Under the pieces are notes generated by a model. It did no database searches. It was not told the origin of the DNA and saw only the letters and a program-made list of their open reading frames with translations. Position numbers and translations under genes: made by a program. DNA of 64,000 nt from Geothrix sp. 21YS21S-2. Lineage in GTDB: Bacteria; Acidobacteriota; Holophagae; Holophagales; Holophagaceae. Positions 63,836-64,000 of this stretch are shown piece by piece; positions within the stretch are counted from its first letter, which is position 1, and each line of letters begins with the position of its first letter. The stretch covers positions 2,142,001-2,206,000 of the forward strand of contig NZ_CP132910.1 of NCBI RefSeq assembly GCF_030846775.1, read 5' to 3'.

Positions 63836-64000
63836 CTAGAACCTGATGTCAGGATGGTTCCCGGAAACCGAGTTCTGTTCGGCCGTGTTCGGGCCCATGG
63901 GGCTCGCATTCCGGAGTCCACAACCGGCGTTGGCGGTCACGGTGTTGCCCGTGACGCGATTGCCTCGGGTCTGGTAGAGCAGGATGCCATTTCCCTTGTC
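63836..64000 (-). CDS. C-terminal end of a parallel beta-helix protein
   Basis: The last 54 codons of a minus-strand gene that begins beyond the right edge. The visible part contains NGILLYQTRGNRVTGNTVTA and AEQNSVSGNHPDIRF before TAG. The NGI...NxVxxNxVxxN pattern is typical of right-handed beta-helix repeats (NosD, pectate lyase-like, C5-epimerase-like proteins). In this position it could be a polysaccharide lyase, epimerase or surface protein; the fragment is too short to tell. Confidence 0.75.
   Translation of the reverse strand, partial: DKGNGILLYQTRGNRVTGNTVTANAGCGLRNASPMGPNTAEQNSVSGNHPDIRF

Noticed and set aside
63841-63857. A 17-base sequence nearly identical (16 of 17) to the palindrome region at 5244-5260
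   Set aside because: The second copy lies within the coding end of the beta-helix gene, far from any promoter, and fits its codons, so it is probably chance.

Overview
This 64 kb window is chromosomal DNA from a high-GC Gram-negative bacterium with an outer membrane (porin, lipoproteins, Wza-type exporter). The gene mix (futalosine-style UbiX, CxxCH cytochrome, DUF3857/transglutaminase/TPR protein, NHL/Ig-like lipoprotein, several secreted peptidases and hydrolases, many UbiD/UbiX genes) fits Acidobacteriota of the Holophaga/Geothrix type best. That placement is inference from gene content and style; no rRNA or tRNA gene was found to confirm it.

Layout. (1) 1-9804: a leftward operon (YfcC-type transporter, secreted M14 peptidase, UbiX, YheT-like hydrolase), a small secreted monohaem cytochrome, murC, a proline-rich secreted protein and a CocE/NonD hydrolase. 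(2) 9801-21629: the metabolic centrepiece, two divergent operons around a LysR regulator. The leftward arm carries a BsdC-type UbiD decarboxylase, its small BsdD partner, ribBA, an outer-membrane porin and ribD. The rightward arm carries an SLC13/DASS anion symporter, a second UbiX, a HemY-like flavoprotein and an LpdC-type UbiD decarboxylase. Together they could take up hydroxylated aromatic acids, supply flavin for prenyl-FMN and decarboxylate the acids non-oxidatively. (3) 21668-28750: an orphan MacB-type ATPase, a marR-MFS efflux pair with a clear promoter/operator, a nested mobile-element scar (IS remnant plus a 2 kb group II intron), and a divergent tetR/SDR pair with a perfect operator dyad. 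(4) 28872-36252: a large DUF3857/transglutaminase/TPR protein, tlyA, mltG and an APC permease. (5) 36608-58795: a Wzx/Wzy-type exopolysaccharide locus. It holds a WbpM/PglF-like dehydratase, Wza, Wzb, Wzc, DegT aminotransferase, a PilZ-tailed initiating sugar transferase, Wzy, an ATP-grasp protein, a MurJ-like flippase, a hexapeptide acyltransferase, a PglA-like glycosyltransferase, two other GT4 enzymes, a DUF2334 deacetylase-like protein, WbpP, WbpO/TviB and a GT4-deacetylase fusion. The sugars predicted are a 4-amino-4,6-dideoxy sugar and GalNAcA. (6) 58998-64000: a 1492-residue repeat lipoprotein (Ig-like plus NHL repeats) and the 3' end of a beta-helix protein.

Best candidates for something new are the divergent decarboxylase/transport/flavin-supply regulon and the PilZ domain fused to the polysaccharide-initiating transferase, which would place c-di-GMP control on the first step of polymer synthesis.
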